Shown one piece after another: positions 54,148 to 64,000 of a DNA stretch of 64,000 bases; position 1 is the first letter of the stretch; the number at the start of each line of letters is the position of its first letter. The DNA lies in contig NC_134570.1 in assembly GCF_050947875.1 (NCBI RefSeq), positions 229,447,265 to 229,511,264 on the forward strand. Direction: 5' to 3'. A model generated the notes under the pieces. It ran no database searches. It worked only from the letters and a program-made list of their open reading frames with translations, and was not told where the DNA came from. The position numbers and the translations under genes were made by a program. The stretch comes from Dermacentor variabilis (Eukaryota; Arthropoda; Arachnida; Ixodida; Ixodidae).

Positions 54148-54908
54148 AAAGAGCTTTGCGGGTGTTATCGTTGGGGCACGCAGGAGTGAAGAGTTTCAGA
54201 ATAGGGTTTTGCGTTTGCGGATAGCGTCTTGCGCTGACAGCGCCACTACGGCGTCAAAGAAAAGCTATTACGAATAATTAAATAAACTATACCATTTTAT
54301 GATAGGAATAGTAATTTTGACTTGCGTGTATTCGCGTTTAATTACAATTTAGAGGTTATTCTGTAAGCAGCAAACAATTAGTTGCACTTAGTTTTGAGCA
54401 AACCAACTTGACGTGCCTTTACGTGCTTTACGGCCGTTAACGCAAACGGCAGTTGAACGCCGTAACGGCAGTGGGAACGGAACGGTGGTGGCAGCGCTCA
54501 CACGGCACTTTCCATGCTCAGTCGGTTCACTTCCGTTTCGACGATTGATCACGTGACTCTTGAACTTTTTACCTCGCCAACTCTAAAAAATAGTTTCTCC
54601 AGTTATTTACTGCGCTACATGCTGTCCAGTGTGTTTGTTTCACTATTTGCAAAAGTTGTTTGCAAAACTAGCGAAGAAGCTCAGTTAGCCGATCCAATCC
54701 GATCCACGGCGTTGCAAAATGGCTGCGTTTGTTGTGGTTCCAATGTGGTGAAGCGTCCCATTTCACGTTCCATCGCTTGTACTAACCGCAGCACCACTGT
54801 GCATTTCCTTTTTTTCTTGCGTACCGCGAGTGACCGTCTGCGCGATTCAGCAGGTGCAGTGTTGAACGTGGTGCGACTTTGCGACGCGCACCCGAGAACA
54901 GCCGCGGA

Positions 54909-55607
54909 ATGGAGGTTAGCCGGCCGCCTTATGAATGTGACCGTTATTGTCCACCCGATTTGCTTCTCCTGGTTGCGCACTACGACGCCTTGTCGTCTGC
55001 AAAAAGGGCTGAACTGCAAGCTGTGCGCATTCAGAAAGCGTCAATCAAGAAGAAGCGGAAGGCGGCTGAGAGGCGATGTCGCAGTCTCGCTGCACTCGCT
55101 GTGGTGATGTCTGCCAGGCAAAGGAGTGTGTGGACGCTTTGCAGACCACCGTCTTGGTACGACACCACCGTGCCGACGTTGTCGGATCAAGATTTCAAGG
55201 CCAACTTTCGCGTGAGCCGTTCCACATTGGCCTACATCGTGAGCTCGTGTCCTTCACTAACACGGGAGGATACAAACATGCGAGCTTGCATACCCCTACA
55301 CCAGCGCGTCGCCCTCTCGCTTTACAGACTCGCCACATCGGCAGAGGAAAGGACTGTGGCGCATCTCTTCGGTGTGAGTCGGCCATCTGTGAACCTGATC
55401 TTCCGAGAGTTTCGTGACGTTGCCGTAGATGTTCTCGAGCCCCAAGTTGTGCGGTTTCCGTCACTGAACAATGTTAGAGACCACGTGCGACAGTTCGAAG
55501 CCTGCACGGTATATGTCATTGGCCTCCTCCTGGAGACTGACCGTCTTTTTGGAAAGCTTGTACTCCTTTTTAGCCATCTTTTCGGCACGGTTTTCCTGCC
55601 TTTCTAG
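54909..55607 (+). pseudogene. PIF/Harbinger transposase, helix-turn-helix part only
   Basis: ATG at 54909 chosen because it starts the Met-Glu-Val frame in a GGAATGG context; an upstream ATG at 54879 is in frame. A basic region (KKKRKAAERR) is followed by the HARBI1-like DNA-binding segment: FKANFRVSRSTLAYIVSSC, REDTNMRACIPLHQRVALSL, YRLATSAEERTVAHLFGVSR, SVNLIFREF, and VRDHVRQFEA at about 55499. In the family the DDE nuclease domain follows; here it is missing. The frame runs on for about 36 codons through DNA that is antisense to the last exon of the Myb/SANT gene. It could bind element ends but cannot cut. Confidence 0.85.
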
Positions 55608-55851
55608 CAGCAGCAAAACTTTATCTATTGATGATGTCGGCTGGTCGCCTTTTGCGCGTGTGACTTTTCTCGGATGATGCAGCAGGTGTTGAAGCCTGGC
55701 TCGTCGATGCCTCACTGGTCGGGGCCAGACTGGTCGAGGCCAGACTGGTCGACGCCTCGACATTTACGGTGTCTGGACTGCTCGGCGCTTCTGATGCCGG
55801 TCTTGAGGCAACAATCTCTGCGCCCTCTGGCAGCCGCTCCACCATGTACAG
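55500..55851 (-). pseudogene. Myb/SANT-like Harbinger protein, exon 3
   Basis: Minus strand. An acceptor CTTTTCTTAAG precedes exon 3, which starts in phase 0 with codons for LYMVERLPEGAEIVASRPAS. A Ser/Thr/Ala-rich linker and SHTRKRRPADIINR precede a stop at 55621. A one-base shift gives the expected coiled coil: SIDKVLLLLERQENRAEKMA, then KKEYKLSKKTVSLQEEAND, ending at the deletion junction near 55500. So the exon carries a frameshift near 55640. Confidence 0.75.
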
Positions 55852-56338
55852 CTTAAGAAAAGAATAACAACAGAAGGTTACTGAATGTTGCTTCTAAGTG
55901 ATTATTACAGTGTTGCATGATGAGTGGAAGCGGTACACATAATGTGCAGAAACACTTCAATATACCAGAACTTTATGCAACAGTTGCTGTTTTCTCTCAA
56001 AGAGTTTTGGTACACCCTAAAGCACATGGCCTACGCTGGTACCCTTTTGCAACATAACCAGCCTTACCTATCTCACCCTATTTTCATAATTCCAAGAAAA
56101 GTAAGAAGTATTGTGCCTTCCGGTATGTCGGAAATGTTAACCAATGGTTTCGAAGCTACACAGACTGACGCTTATTAAAATTATCTGTGCATTTTAGTAC
56201 TCTGGCACACAACAATGCCTCGTGTTCATGTCATGTGCTTTAGTAACATGAAATTCTCTTAACTTTACTGCCAACTGTCTTCTGTGTGTCAGTCCATTTC
56301 TAGTGTTTGCATACAACCAAAATAAACAAATGTTGCAC
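55852..56338 (-). other. Intron 2 of the Myb/SANT gene
   Basis: Bounded by donor AG|GTGCAACA (GT at 56337-56338) and acceptor TTCTTAAG|C (55852-55853). It separates codons in phase 0. No frame of its own. Confidence 0.65.
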
Positions 56339-56459
56339 CTGAAAGCTCTCTTGTACCAGGCTTCTGTCATTCATAGGCAGGTTCCCCAGGAAGGTGTGCA
56401 ACCGTTTGTAGAACGGGCACTGAGTTGCAGCAGACCCAGTGCCAGCAGTGCTTGCCTTT
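56339..56459 (-). CDS. Myb/SANT-like Harbinger protein, exon 2
   Basis: 121-nt exon. Acceptor TTTATTTCAG stands directly before it and donor AG|GTGCAAC after it. With two bases from exon 1 it reads KKASTAGTGSAATQCPFYKR, LHTFLGNLPMNDRSLVQESFQ without a stop, matching the linker and CPFY-x-x-L-H/D-x-FLG block typical of Myb/SANT proteins encoded by PIF/Harbinger elements. Confidence 0.8.
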
Positions 56460-57558
56460 CTGAAATAAAAAACAGCCAAGAGTCACTTCTTTATGTCGTA
56501 AGGGATGAACACGATTTTTTTTCTGCACAAGTACAAACTGCCAAGAACTATGAACCTCCTTGTGATGAAAGTTAAAACTGCAGGCAAAGTGGTAAACAAC
56601 AAGGAGAAAACTGTTGAATTATGATGCGAGCTCAATAGGCATCGATCAAAATCAGCTGATAATCAAGATACAAGTTATTAGCCTATAGACAGTCAAGACA
56701 TAAGTTTGGGTGAGATTCTTGATTAGGATATGCATTCAGCGCTTTCTGCTCTATTCAAGACGTAAAGTTCAATCACTTGGGCTGATGCCATATGCACGAC
56801 ATCTGTGCTTTTTCCTGCACTGCTATATGCACGACTTCGTGAGAAAACAACATTTCAAGTCTTTTAGCACACTGTGTTGACAGCTACCTAAAAGTACCAC
56901 CCCACCCCAGCCTCTGAAAATAGTGTGTAACTATAATAAATTGAGTGGTTGCGTTGAACAGGCAGGTTCTTGATCAGTACAATGATGTTTTGTGTCGAAA
57001 ACGGCCTAGAACGTGCCACTCCATTCCAACTAAAAAAATAATGCATGGAATTAATTGTATTAGTATAGTATTATTGTTTTGTGGCTAATGGAATTTGCAA
57101 ATGAAACAAGAAAGCAGTATTGTTTGCATTCAATGCGAACACCACTGCTTTCATAGTGCGACATTAGCGATTGTTAGCTGCACTGCATCGCAAGGTACAT
57201 GAAAGCTACTGCACATGTCAAGATATTATTTCGAGTAGCTGGCGAACAGACTTCTCGATGCAAATACATTCTGTGAGGCTGCGCCGGCCATGCCTAGATT
57301 ACGGCAAACGGCTACATATCAAAAGGAATTGTACTACGCTAAGATGTCATCGCTATTCCCGCATTGCTGCATGAGCCTTACAATGAGTCCAAAGAGTCGA
57401 GAAAGCCACGTTCGAGCCCACGTCAAGCAAAATTGGACGTTGCCTATGGCATCGAAGCACACGTCGGGCCGTGCGGGGCGCCAGATTTCTTTTGAACATG
57501 CCTGACAAGGCGTATATATGTCGGCTTAAAAATCACTAATAAATTCATGGTAACTTAC
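56460..57558 (-). other. Intron 1 of the Myb/SANT gene
   Basis: Donor GTAAGT (57553-57558, minus strand) to acceptor TTTATTTCAG (56460 side). About 1.1 kb, AT-rich, phase 2. Its short frames (for example 57171-57505 on the plus strand) are not conserved. Confidence 0.65.
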
Positions 57559-57827
57559 TTGTGAGCCTGGGCCAAGTTTTCCATCTTGTGTTTGATCTGC
57601 TTGACTGTGATGCACACGGCGTGCCCACATTCCTCGCTTGCGAGGTGGTTAAACAGCGCCGTCATCCTCGCGTAGACGGGCGCATTGTGTTTTTGCGCTC
57701 GCAGTTCGGCCAGGTAATCCTGCCACAAGTTGATAAGCAAATGCGTCAGTGACGCTGTCCAAGCAAAGAGCTTTTGCGCCGTCGCGCTCACCTGCAGCTG
57801 GGACACGTTGCTGCTGGGGGCTGCCAT
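57559..57827 (-). CDS. Myb/SANT-like Harbinger protein, exon 1
   Basis: ATG at 57827 in an AAGATGG context. MAAPSSNVSQLQVSATAQKL is followed by the Myb/SANT-like helix region: WTASLTHLLINLWQDYLAEL, RAQKHNAPVYARMTALFNHL, ASEECGHAVCITVKQIKHKM ENLAQ. Harbinger elements encode two proteins; this DNA-binding partner carries the nuclease to the nucleus and to element ends. The exon ends at a consensus donor GTAAGT. The gene lies convergent to the transposase, whose 3' end overlaps exon 3 on the opposite strand. Confidence 0.85.
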
Positions 57828-57837
57828 CTTGTCTACC

Positions 57838-58539
57838 TCACGACGAAACGGACGGAAGCGGCGGCGGAACGGAGACCGGCGAGCATAGAGTTACTATACT
57901 GACTCTAGAGGACAAGCTACCGATAGGGCCCACGCATTGAAATCGGGAACCGCAAGAGCGCCGCCATGTTGCTACACGCCGAGGTTGCCAGCTCCTGAGA
58001 CGCGTGCGAGACTTGGTGACAGTAGTCAGTTTTAATCCGGCAACAGTAGCAGCGTAGCAGCTCGGCGTCTCACTTGTAGTGTCGTGATGTGTGCGTGCAG
58101 CCGTGTGTTTGGGCTTTATAAGTTGGTTTTTTATTCTATGTTGCGGGACGGTGTGGGTGTGGTCCATGTTGGCCGTACAGGTGGCAGTTATGCAACCGAG
58201 GGATGACCCTGTTGAAGTTTCCGGCGGTATGCGGCTTTCAGCGGTCACGCCTCTTGCAGGAGTGTCACTCGACGAGGTTACGAGCTCGGAAGCTGTGGTC
58301 AGATTCCTCGCTGGCATTCTGTTATTCTCTTCGAATGGGCGCGCTATGTTGCAAAAGCCGCTTTCGCGATATATCGTCGTGACGCTTGATCGGGTTTTTT
58401 TATTATTATAAGCACTGATCCAGTTGGGGTAGGGCACATGTAACCGACAAACGGAAGTCTCAGGAGAGCACCTGAGATTATAATAAAGCAGGCGGCGCAG
58501 GAACTCCACAGGGCACCCAAGGGACAGTGGGGGGATCAA
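57838..58539 (-). CDS. Unrecognised 233-codon open frame
   Basis: Minus strand, directly upstream of the Myb/SANT start codon and in the position of its 5' UTR or promoter. Ser/Thr/Arg-rich, without recognisable domain. The overlapping plus strand (58091-58411) is open as well. Length alone makes it worth listing; it may be a compositional artefact. Confidence 0.2.
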   Translation of the reverse strand: MIPPLSLGCPVEFLRRLLYYNLRCSPETSVCRLHVPYPNWISAYNNKKTRSSVTTIYRESGFCNIARPFEENNRMPARNLTTASELVTSSSDTPARGVTAESRIPPETSTGSSLGCITATCTANMDHTHTVPQHRIKNQLIKPKHTAARTHHDTTSETPSCYAATVAGLKLTTVTKSRTRLRSWQPRRVATWRRSCGSRFQCVGPIGSLSSRVSIVTLCSPVSVPPPLPSVSS

Positions 58540-58978
58540 AGCTCGAGGCAGAACGGTACGTAGGTTGGAGCCGCCGAGGCAGGTGTGTGCTAGGGAGTGT
58601 TTGCACGGACAGCTCCCCTGGCACGCGCAGCAGTGCCTCGCAAGGTCGAGATACTTTAAAGGTACCTGCGCCCATGATCTTTCTTTTGCCTCGGTGCAGT
58701 GAGCACGATTAACGAGAATAATATGGATGGCATCCGGTGCAGTCGCGAATGCGTCATGACAAATGTAGCTCGCGTCGCCTGGCGTGTGTAGTAATATCAG
58801 AGTTGGTTGTATGAACTTTATGCATAATACGCTTTGTTACGGTACCTTAACGGAATGGGTCTAGAGGACGGTGTTGGTACATTTTTTCGTATCCGCCCTA
58901 ATCCTATACCCCCCACTACAAACACACACACATATCCACTTTTCTTATGTATGCATACAATTCCTTGCCATGACGGAT
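58540..58978. other. No gene recognised
   Basis: GC-richer to about 58700, then AT-rich. Nothing supported. Confidence 0.35.
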
Positions 58979-59017
58979 CATAGCCTCCTTTATTTTTGAA
59001 AAATAGAGGAGGCTATG
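58979..59017. repeat. Short hairpin
   Basis: CATAGCCTCCTTTATTTTT and AAAAATAGAGGAGGCTATG face each other across a one-base loop, with one mismatch. Function unknown. Confidence 0.6.
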
Positions 59018-60851
59018 GACGGATTGACCAGTTCGAGTTGTCAACTTGTCAGTAACTGTCATAGGAATCACTGTAATAAACACAATTCCACGATCGGATT
59101 GTTTACTTGCATTTTTTGTTGTAACACTGAGGACTGCACAGAACTTTATTTTGTATATGTGAGAGGAGTATGTGGATATCATGAGCTTAAGCCAATGTGC
59201 GATACACAGACAAAGCAGCTGCTACAACATGAACTGCATTGAGGGCCACCCAACACATACTTAATTAAAGGTGCAAAATATAGGGGGAAGCTTCAAAATA
59301 CACTCTGTAGCACTGAAAAGTATAACATATATTGTATGTGTACAATAAATGTTCAAAAATACAATGCATCAATGTCCCATTTGCCTTCAAGTTTATTATC
59401 AAGTTCAAGTTTACTGAAGTTTATTATGAGTATATGTACAACAGGAATTTACTGACACACCCGCAGTCAAGGTGGCTGTTCGAGGTGTGCTGGCTGCCTC
59501 AGTGTAAGAAAAACAAATTGGGTGAATGTCGACACCAGTGCCACTGCTTCTTGCCTCTGACCTGCACGTGCCTCCGTGGCATCTTTGTGCACAAGTGTGC
59601 TGGCGTGGCGAGGCGTAGGAGTCATCCGAGAGAAAGAGTATCGTTTACATGGAGCATACCCAGGAATTCTGGACAAGCGTTTGGTTTCCTTTTTCGCCAC
59701 CACGTGGCGTATCCCCCTTAATGATTTGAAATTCGCGCCGTGACGTATGCCATGACGCAAACAAAAGAAAACATAATGAAAAGAAGCGCACCCTGAGACT
59801 GTTGCTTCACCTCGGTACTTGAAAACGAGCGCGCTCAAGTATCGGCCTTATCTGCTACTTGCCCGACTGGCAATGAATCGACGATTTTGTTAGACACCTT
59901 GCCAGACAGCTCGTTGGCATTCCGTGTGAGATTTCTGGCCGAGATAATGGCTCCCGCAAAGCTTCCCTTTGGTTTCCTTCGTTGTATTTTCCTATTATTT
60001 GTACACCACTGCAGCCGTGGGCTTCCATATAGTCAGCTTTGTGTTTCGTGGGTTTCCGGTAGAACCGGAATGATTGAATAAGAGGAAGCTTTAGCTAGGG
60101 CCTATCTTCGATGCCGGCCGCTCAAATACATGTAAAAGGCATGATTTTGTGCGAAAACAGCTCAATGACCTGAATGAGAATTGTTGCATTTAAGAGAGAA
60201 CGTGTAGCATTTAAGAGAGAACGTTAAATCAGTGATTGCAGCAGAAATAATTTTGATTTAGGCCATATAGAAGTATTGACAAGACGTCGGAAATCAGTAA
60301 ATCTGAAAAAAGAATAGAAGTACGAAGTTTACAAATCCGCTTGTTAGCATCAAAAACTGGTATCACATCTCTATATTGGAGCAGCTCAATCGGGCAAGTT
60401 TGACGTATGAATTTATGATGTATGTGAGGTTGTTACAATGCTTGTCAAGGTTTTGCGAATGCCACATTCAGGAATTAGTGGTGTACTTAAGGGTGGCATA
60501 TGTTATATCATTTTCGTCCGCAATAAATGAAATATTAGGTGCAGCTTAGAGAATTGCGACATTATTTTTTGTTGGTGAGGTGCGGGGTTGTATACTTCAG
60601 GTAGCGTTTCTTTAAATTTCGCATATTTTCAGAATTTAAAAAAGTGGAAGTTAAATAAAAATTCGTGGTTTCTGCAATCTCATTTTAACGGTCTCTTGTG
60701 AGTTCAACATAACTAATTAATTTCGGTGCAGTGATTGTGAGAAGAAACCATTGTTCATTTCCCATGTAGGAGCTAAAGCTTCCGGTTAGGTTCGGTTTAG
60801 AATATTATTGCTGAAAGAAGAAGCAAGACGGGTAGCGTATTTACAGTATGG
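59018..60851. other. No gene recognised; small 21-bp tandem at 60186-60224
   Basis: AT-rich; GCATTTAAGAGAGAACGT is repeated at 60186 and 60207 (21-bp period). Open frames at 59332-59838 overlap on both strands and match nothing recognisable. Confidence 0.4.
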
Positions 60852-61010
60852 GGGCCGCAATTCGATGGGGGTGAAAATGCGAAAACACCCTTGTACTTAG
60901 ATTTTGGTGTACGTTGAAGAATCCCAGGTGGTCGAAATTTTCCTGAGTCCTCCACTATGGCGTGCCTCATAATCAGATGGTGGTTTTGGCAGGTAAAGCT
61001 CCATAATTTA
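60852..61010 (+). mobile_element. tRNA-derived SINE, copy 3
   Basis: GCAATTCGATGGGGGTGAAA, AACACCCTTGTACTTAG, GTTGAAGAATCCCAGGTGG, CTCCACTATGGCGTGCCTC and GGTGGTTTTGGCAGGTAAAG blocks match copies 1 and 2 in order and orientation; tail AATTTAATTTTTTG. Confidence 0.75.
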
Positions 61011-61199
61011 ATTTTTTGTAAGTTACAGAATCAGGAGTAATTTACAGTAATTGGCAAAGACAATTACTGCAGTCTAGTTTCTGAAGCATTGTCTTCTTCA
61101 GTCCCAAGCTCCTGCTCATCTTCCTCAGCGTTGTGCAGAACTGTGTAACGTATTTCCACCTGGCATGGAAGCGCCATTCCGCTGATTTTTATGCTGAAA

Positions 61200-62306
61200 C
61201 GGACTAGTAGCGTTTTAGGCAGCCGACAAGTACGGCGTCATGGGATGCCTGGATGGAGCGAGTAGTAGGTGCGGTCGGAGAGATCTCATAGGTTACGTCG
61301 CTTACCTGACAAAGGACCCGGTAAGGCCGGAATAGCGGGACATTAGTTTTTTCGAGCGGCCGAAGCGGCGGCTGGGAGATCGCCGAAGGACAAGATCCCT
61401 GGGAACATAATCGGCGTCCCGGTGACTAATGTCACAAATGCTTTTCTGCGTTTTCTAAGAAGCACAAAGGCGACGGTGAGCAACTAGGCATGTTTCTTGG
61501 GCTCGAGCAATTACATGGCGGGTATACTGAAACACGGGCTCTTGAGTAGTAGGCAGTATTGTAAAAAGGCAATACTGGATCTCGGCCGCACAAGGAATAA
61601 AATGGCGAGTAACCTATAGTGTCGTAGCGTGATTAATTGTAGGCGAATGTGACAAAAGTGAGAGCAATATCTAAATCAAGATGGTTTTCAGAAACACACA
61701 TGGAGAGCTTGTCCGTTATTGATCGAATAAGCCGCCCCCTAAGATCGTTCGTCTGAGGGTGGGATGCTGTACGAAGTTTATGTTTGGTAGAACAGGAGCG
61801 GAGCAAGTAGACCACAACTGTAGAGAGGAAGGAGCGACTCCTGTCGGTAAGAAGTTGACGAGAAGCGCCGTGGTGAACATGATGTTGTGCAAGAGGAAGT
61901 AGGCTACGTCTGTTGGAAGGGCTCTGGTGAACCCGAACCAAGTTGTAGAATCAGTTGCGACGGCAGTCCAGTTGCATCAGCAAGATGTGGGGAAAGAGGC
62001 CAACAGTCGTACACCAACGCGATAAAAGGGTTCGGTAGGATTGCCAAGAGGTAGGAGTAAACCATCAGTGAGAACAGATGGCTTCTTCTGTAGTTGACGC
62101 AACTCACAAGAAGCGACGTAGCGGCGGGCCGATCGGTACAGACCAGGTCGTAAGAATCGTTGCCGGACACGGTCGTACGTACTGATTCCCCGAAGTGACG
62201 AAAAGTTGGTAGATCGTACAGCTTGGACAGAAGGATCAACAAGAGAAGGATCACATGATCTAGATGTGAGCTTGTACATGATGCCACGTATACCGGATCT
62301 CAGCAC
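61200..62306 (-). pseudogene. Gypsy-C integrase
   Basis: Minus strand, heavily shifted. The zinc-domain region has YVASCELRQLQKKP near 62100 and GNPTEPFYRVGVRLLASFP (first catalytic D of G-x-DLLGPF lost: VRLL). Then GASRQLLTDRSRSFLST (second D kept) and HPQTNDLRGRLIRSI, where the family has NGLTERLN, so the catalytic glutamate is replaced. Ends with LDIALTFVTFAYN at 61633; the GPY/F-like remainder to about 61200 is very decayed. Confidence 0.7.
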
Positions 62307-62367
62307 TCTTCGGTAGCGAGGTCAGCGAAGCACATAGCGAAAATGCAGAAGCAGAAGCACAGGAACA

Positions 62368-63600
62368 TCAGGAGCATCGTCTAGGTGGTAGTACTAGCAG
62401 TTGGCATGTTGGTGTAAACTCGCACAAGCAACCGTGTACGAGTATTCCTGTAGGCGTAGCGCCCAGTGACCTAGGTGACCGGTAGGGTCTTTGAGGGACG
62501 AAAGCCAGCAGAGCGCATGGTGGTCTTTCGTGAATGTAAAGGGCCGACCATACAGGTAAGGGCGAGATTTTGCCACTGCCTAGAGAAGTGCAAAGCACTC
62601 ACGTTCAGTAATGAACTAATTGCACTCATCTGGAGAAAGCAGACAGCTGGCGCAGGCAATGACGTGGTCGTGGCGTCGTTGACGTTCGCAAAAACAGGCA
62701 CCGATTCCATGACCACTGGCATCAGTGCGGACTCCTGTTGGAGCAGTTTGGTCGGAGTGCGCAAGAAGGAATGGAAATGTTAGGAGAGAGATAAACTCCG
62801 AGTAGGCAGTTGCTTGTTCAGGACCCCAAGAAAATGAAACGTCTGCCTTCACAAGAGCAGAGGGCGGGTGACCTCCGCAAAATTGTGCATGCGGCGGCGG
62901 AAGTACGAGCACAGGCCCACGAAGCTCCGGATATATTTAGCACATTTGGCACGGGAAGTATCCGTACGGCACGAACTTTGCCCGGGTCTGGGCGCGCAAC
63001 AGATGAATCATCAAGATAACCGAGGATAGTAATTTGACTGCGTCCGAAGTGGCATTTAGAAGAATGAATTTGAAGGCCAGCATTGAGAAAAGCAGAAAGA
63101 ATGTGCGAGAGGCACCCCAGGTACGTGGCGAATGCAGGAGCAAAAATCAAGGCGTCATCTAAGTAACAAATACAGATGGACCACTTGAGGTCATGAAAGA
63201 GTGTGTCCATCATGCGTTAAAAAATAGCTGGAGCATCACATAAGCTGAAAGGCATGACTTTGAAATGATATAAGCCATCAGGTGTTATAAACGCGATGTT
63301 CTCTCAATCTATGTTGTCAACAGCAATCTGCCAGTATCCGGAACAAAGATGGATGGAAGAAAAGTACTTTGCACCGTGGAGGCAGTTGGAGGCATCATCA
63401 ACGGCTGGTAGAGGATAAACGCCTTTCTTGGTGATTTTGTTGAGGCGCTGGTAATCCACGCAGAAGTGCCAGCTGGCGTCCTTCCTTTTAACTAGAACGA
63501 CATTGGACGCCCAAGGACTGAATGACAGTTCCACGACTTCTCGAGATCATGTTCCTGACCTCCGTTTGAATTGTTTGTCGTTTGTGCAAGGACCATGACA
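62368..63600 (-). pseudogene. Gypsy-C reverse transcriptase and RNase H
   Basis: Minus strand. RT: SPWASNVVLVKRKDASWHFC, VDYQRLNKITKKGVYPLPAV, SSIHLCSGYWQIAV (63534-63304; palm aspartate changed to His), then a gap, then MMDTLFHDLKWSICICYLDD, ALIFAPAF (63213 onward; LDD kept), GYLDDSSVARPDPGKV. RNase H: GVRTDASGHGIGACF, then [19 protein letters not shown] and [15 protein letters not shown] (62576-62394). Relative of Gypsy-B and of the 31195 fragment. Confidence 0.75.
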
Positions 63601-64000
63601 TGGTCGCTTGTGAATAGGGTGTGCGTCACCGGTATCAATACAGTGGGTCGTGAGAGAGGTCTGTCCTAACGGGCGACCCAAGTAAAAATGTCGCTGAACG
63701 AGGAGAGCAGGTGGCATAACTGGTCGGCGTGGTGAGGCGAAAGTTCAGGAGCAACCATGTTTGTTAGGTGAGGAAAGACAGCCGGCAAAGAAGACGTCAA
63801 CAGGAGATGGCGTAATATCAAAAGTCAAAGTTGAAAATTGCGAAACTTTAGTGAACCGTCTACGAAGCTGGTCGCTCATCGCAGAGATGCACGCGCATGC
63901 ATCTAGCAGAGCAGTGAAGGGACACCATCTACGTACACATCAAGTAAATCCGTATCCGTCGGCAAGGTCAGTAGAGCAATTGCAGTCGGGATCGTTCTAG
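63601..64000 (-). pseudogene. Gypsy-C protease/RT junction, running off the window
   Basis: Minus strand continuation upstream of the RT: broken frames with FSDIFTWVAR and LTTHCIDTGDAHPIHKRP, the conserved 'H-x-I-D-T-G' entry to gypsy RT. Gag and 5' LTR must lie beyond 64000. Confidence 0.55.

Noticed and set aside
57838..58539. 233-codon minus frame as a host gene
   Set aside because: Kept only as a low-confidence entry; no domain, low-complexity Ser/Thr/Arg content and an overlapping open plus strand.
1..64000. Bacterial or viral origin, operons or plasmid genes
   Set aside because: Spliced exons, SINEs, LINEs, LTR elements and long non-coding stretches are eukaryotic; no ribosome-binding-site-led gene series is present.

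Overview
The window is a eukaryotic, transposon-saturated stretch of arthropod DNA, most likely from a hard tick. The tick assignment is inference. It rests on three copies of a tRNA-derived SINE whose body matches, from memory, the Ruka-type SINE of ixodid ticks, and on LINE and Ty3/gypsy proteins of the kinds abundant in tick assemblies. I found no host gene I can name with confidence, no bacterial operon, CRISPR array or rRNA. Almost every recognisable coding region is a mobile-element protein, and most are broken by stops or frameshifts.

Layout. 1-845: P-element/THAP9-like transposase remnant. 1229-4085: two SINE copies and a degenerate ~77-bp repeat. 5753-13029: a LINE (I-like, with RNase H) that lost its whole reverse transcriptase and carries a second copy of the same family nested in its ORF1, bounded by a 12-bp target-site duplication (TSD). 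13160-14390: Merlin/ISXO2-like and PIF/Harbinger transposase relics. 14892-19454: a structurally complete Ty3/gypsy element (Gypsy-A, minus strand) with 168-bp LTRs and 5-bp TSD, inserted in an unidentified cysteine-containing reading frame. 21407-21627: a 221-bp MITE. 22560-27540: R2-like LINE pieces, a ~325-bp repeat, a 102-bp coding repeat and a gypsy deletion derivative.

27660-39730 is a nest. Gypsy-B (minus strand, long pol frame) has its 3' LTR split by a 6.2-kb terminal-inverted-repeat (TIR) element, which holds a LINE 3' half and a third gypsy fragment. Gypsy-B itself sits in the 3' end of LINE-3 (39731-43538, minus). A second, inverted copy of the TIR element starts at 43542. 47805-48284 is a long inverted repeat able to fold into a hairpin. 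48807-52119 is a hAT-like element with an 8-bp TSD. 54909-57827 is a PIF/Harbinger deletion derivative: a transposase cut off before its catalytic domain, convergent with a three-exon Myb/SANT gene whose splice phases fit. 61200-64000 is a decayed gypsy element running off the window.

The elements do not form a pathway. The biology here is layered insertion, deletion and duplication. The most informative parts are the exactly reconstructable insertion sites, the unequal divergence within the Gypsy-B 3' LTR, the hairpin, and the two-gene Harbinger relic.
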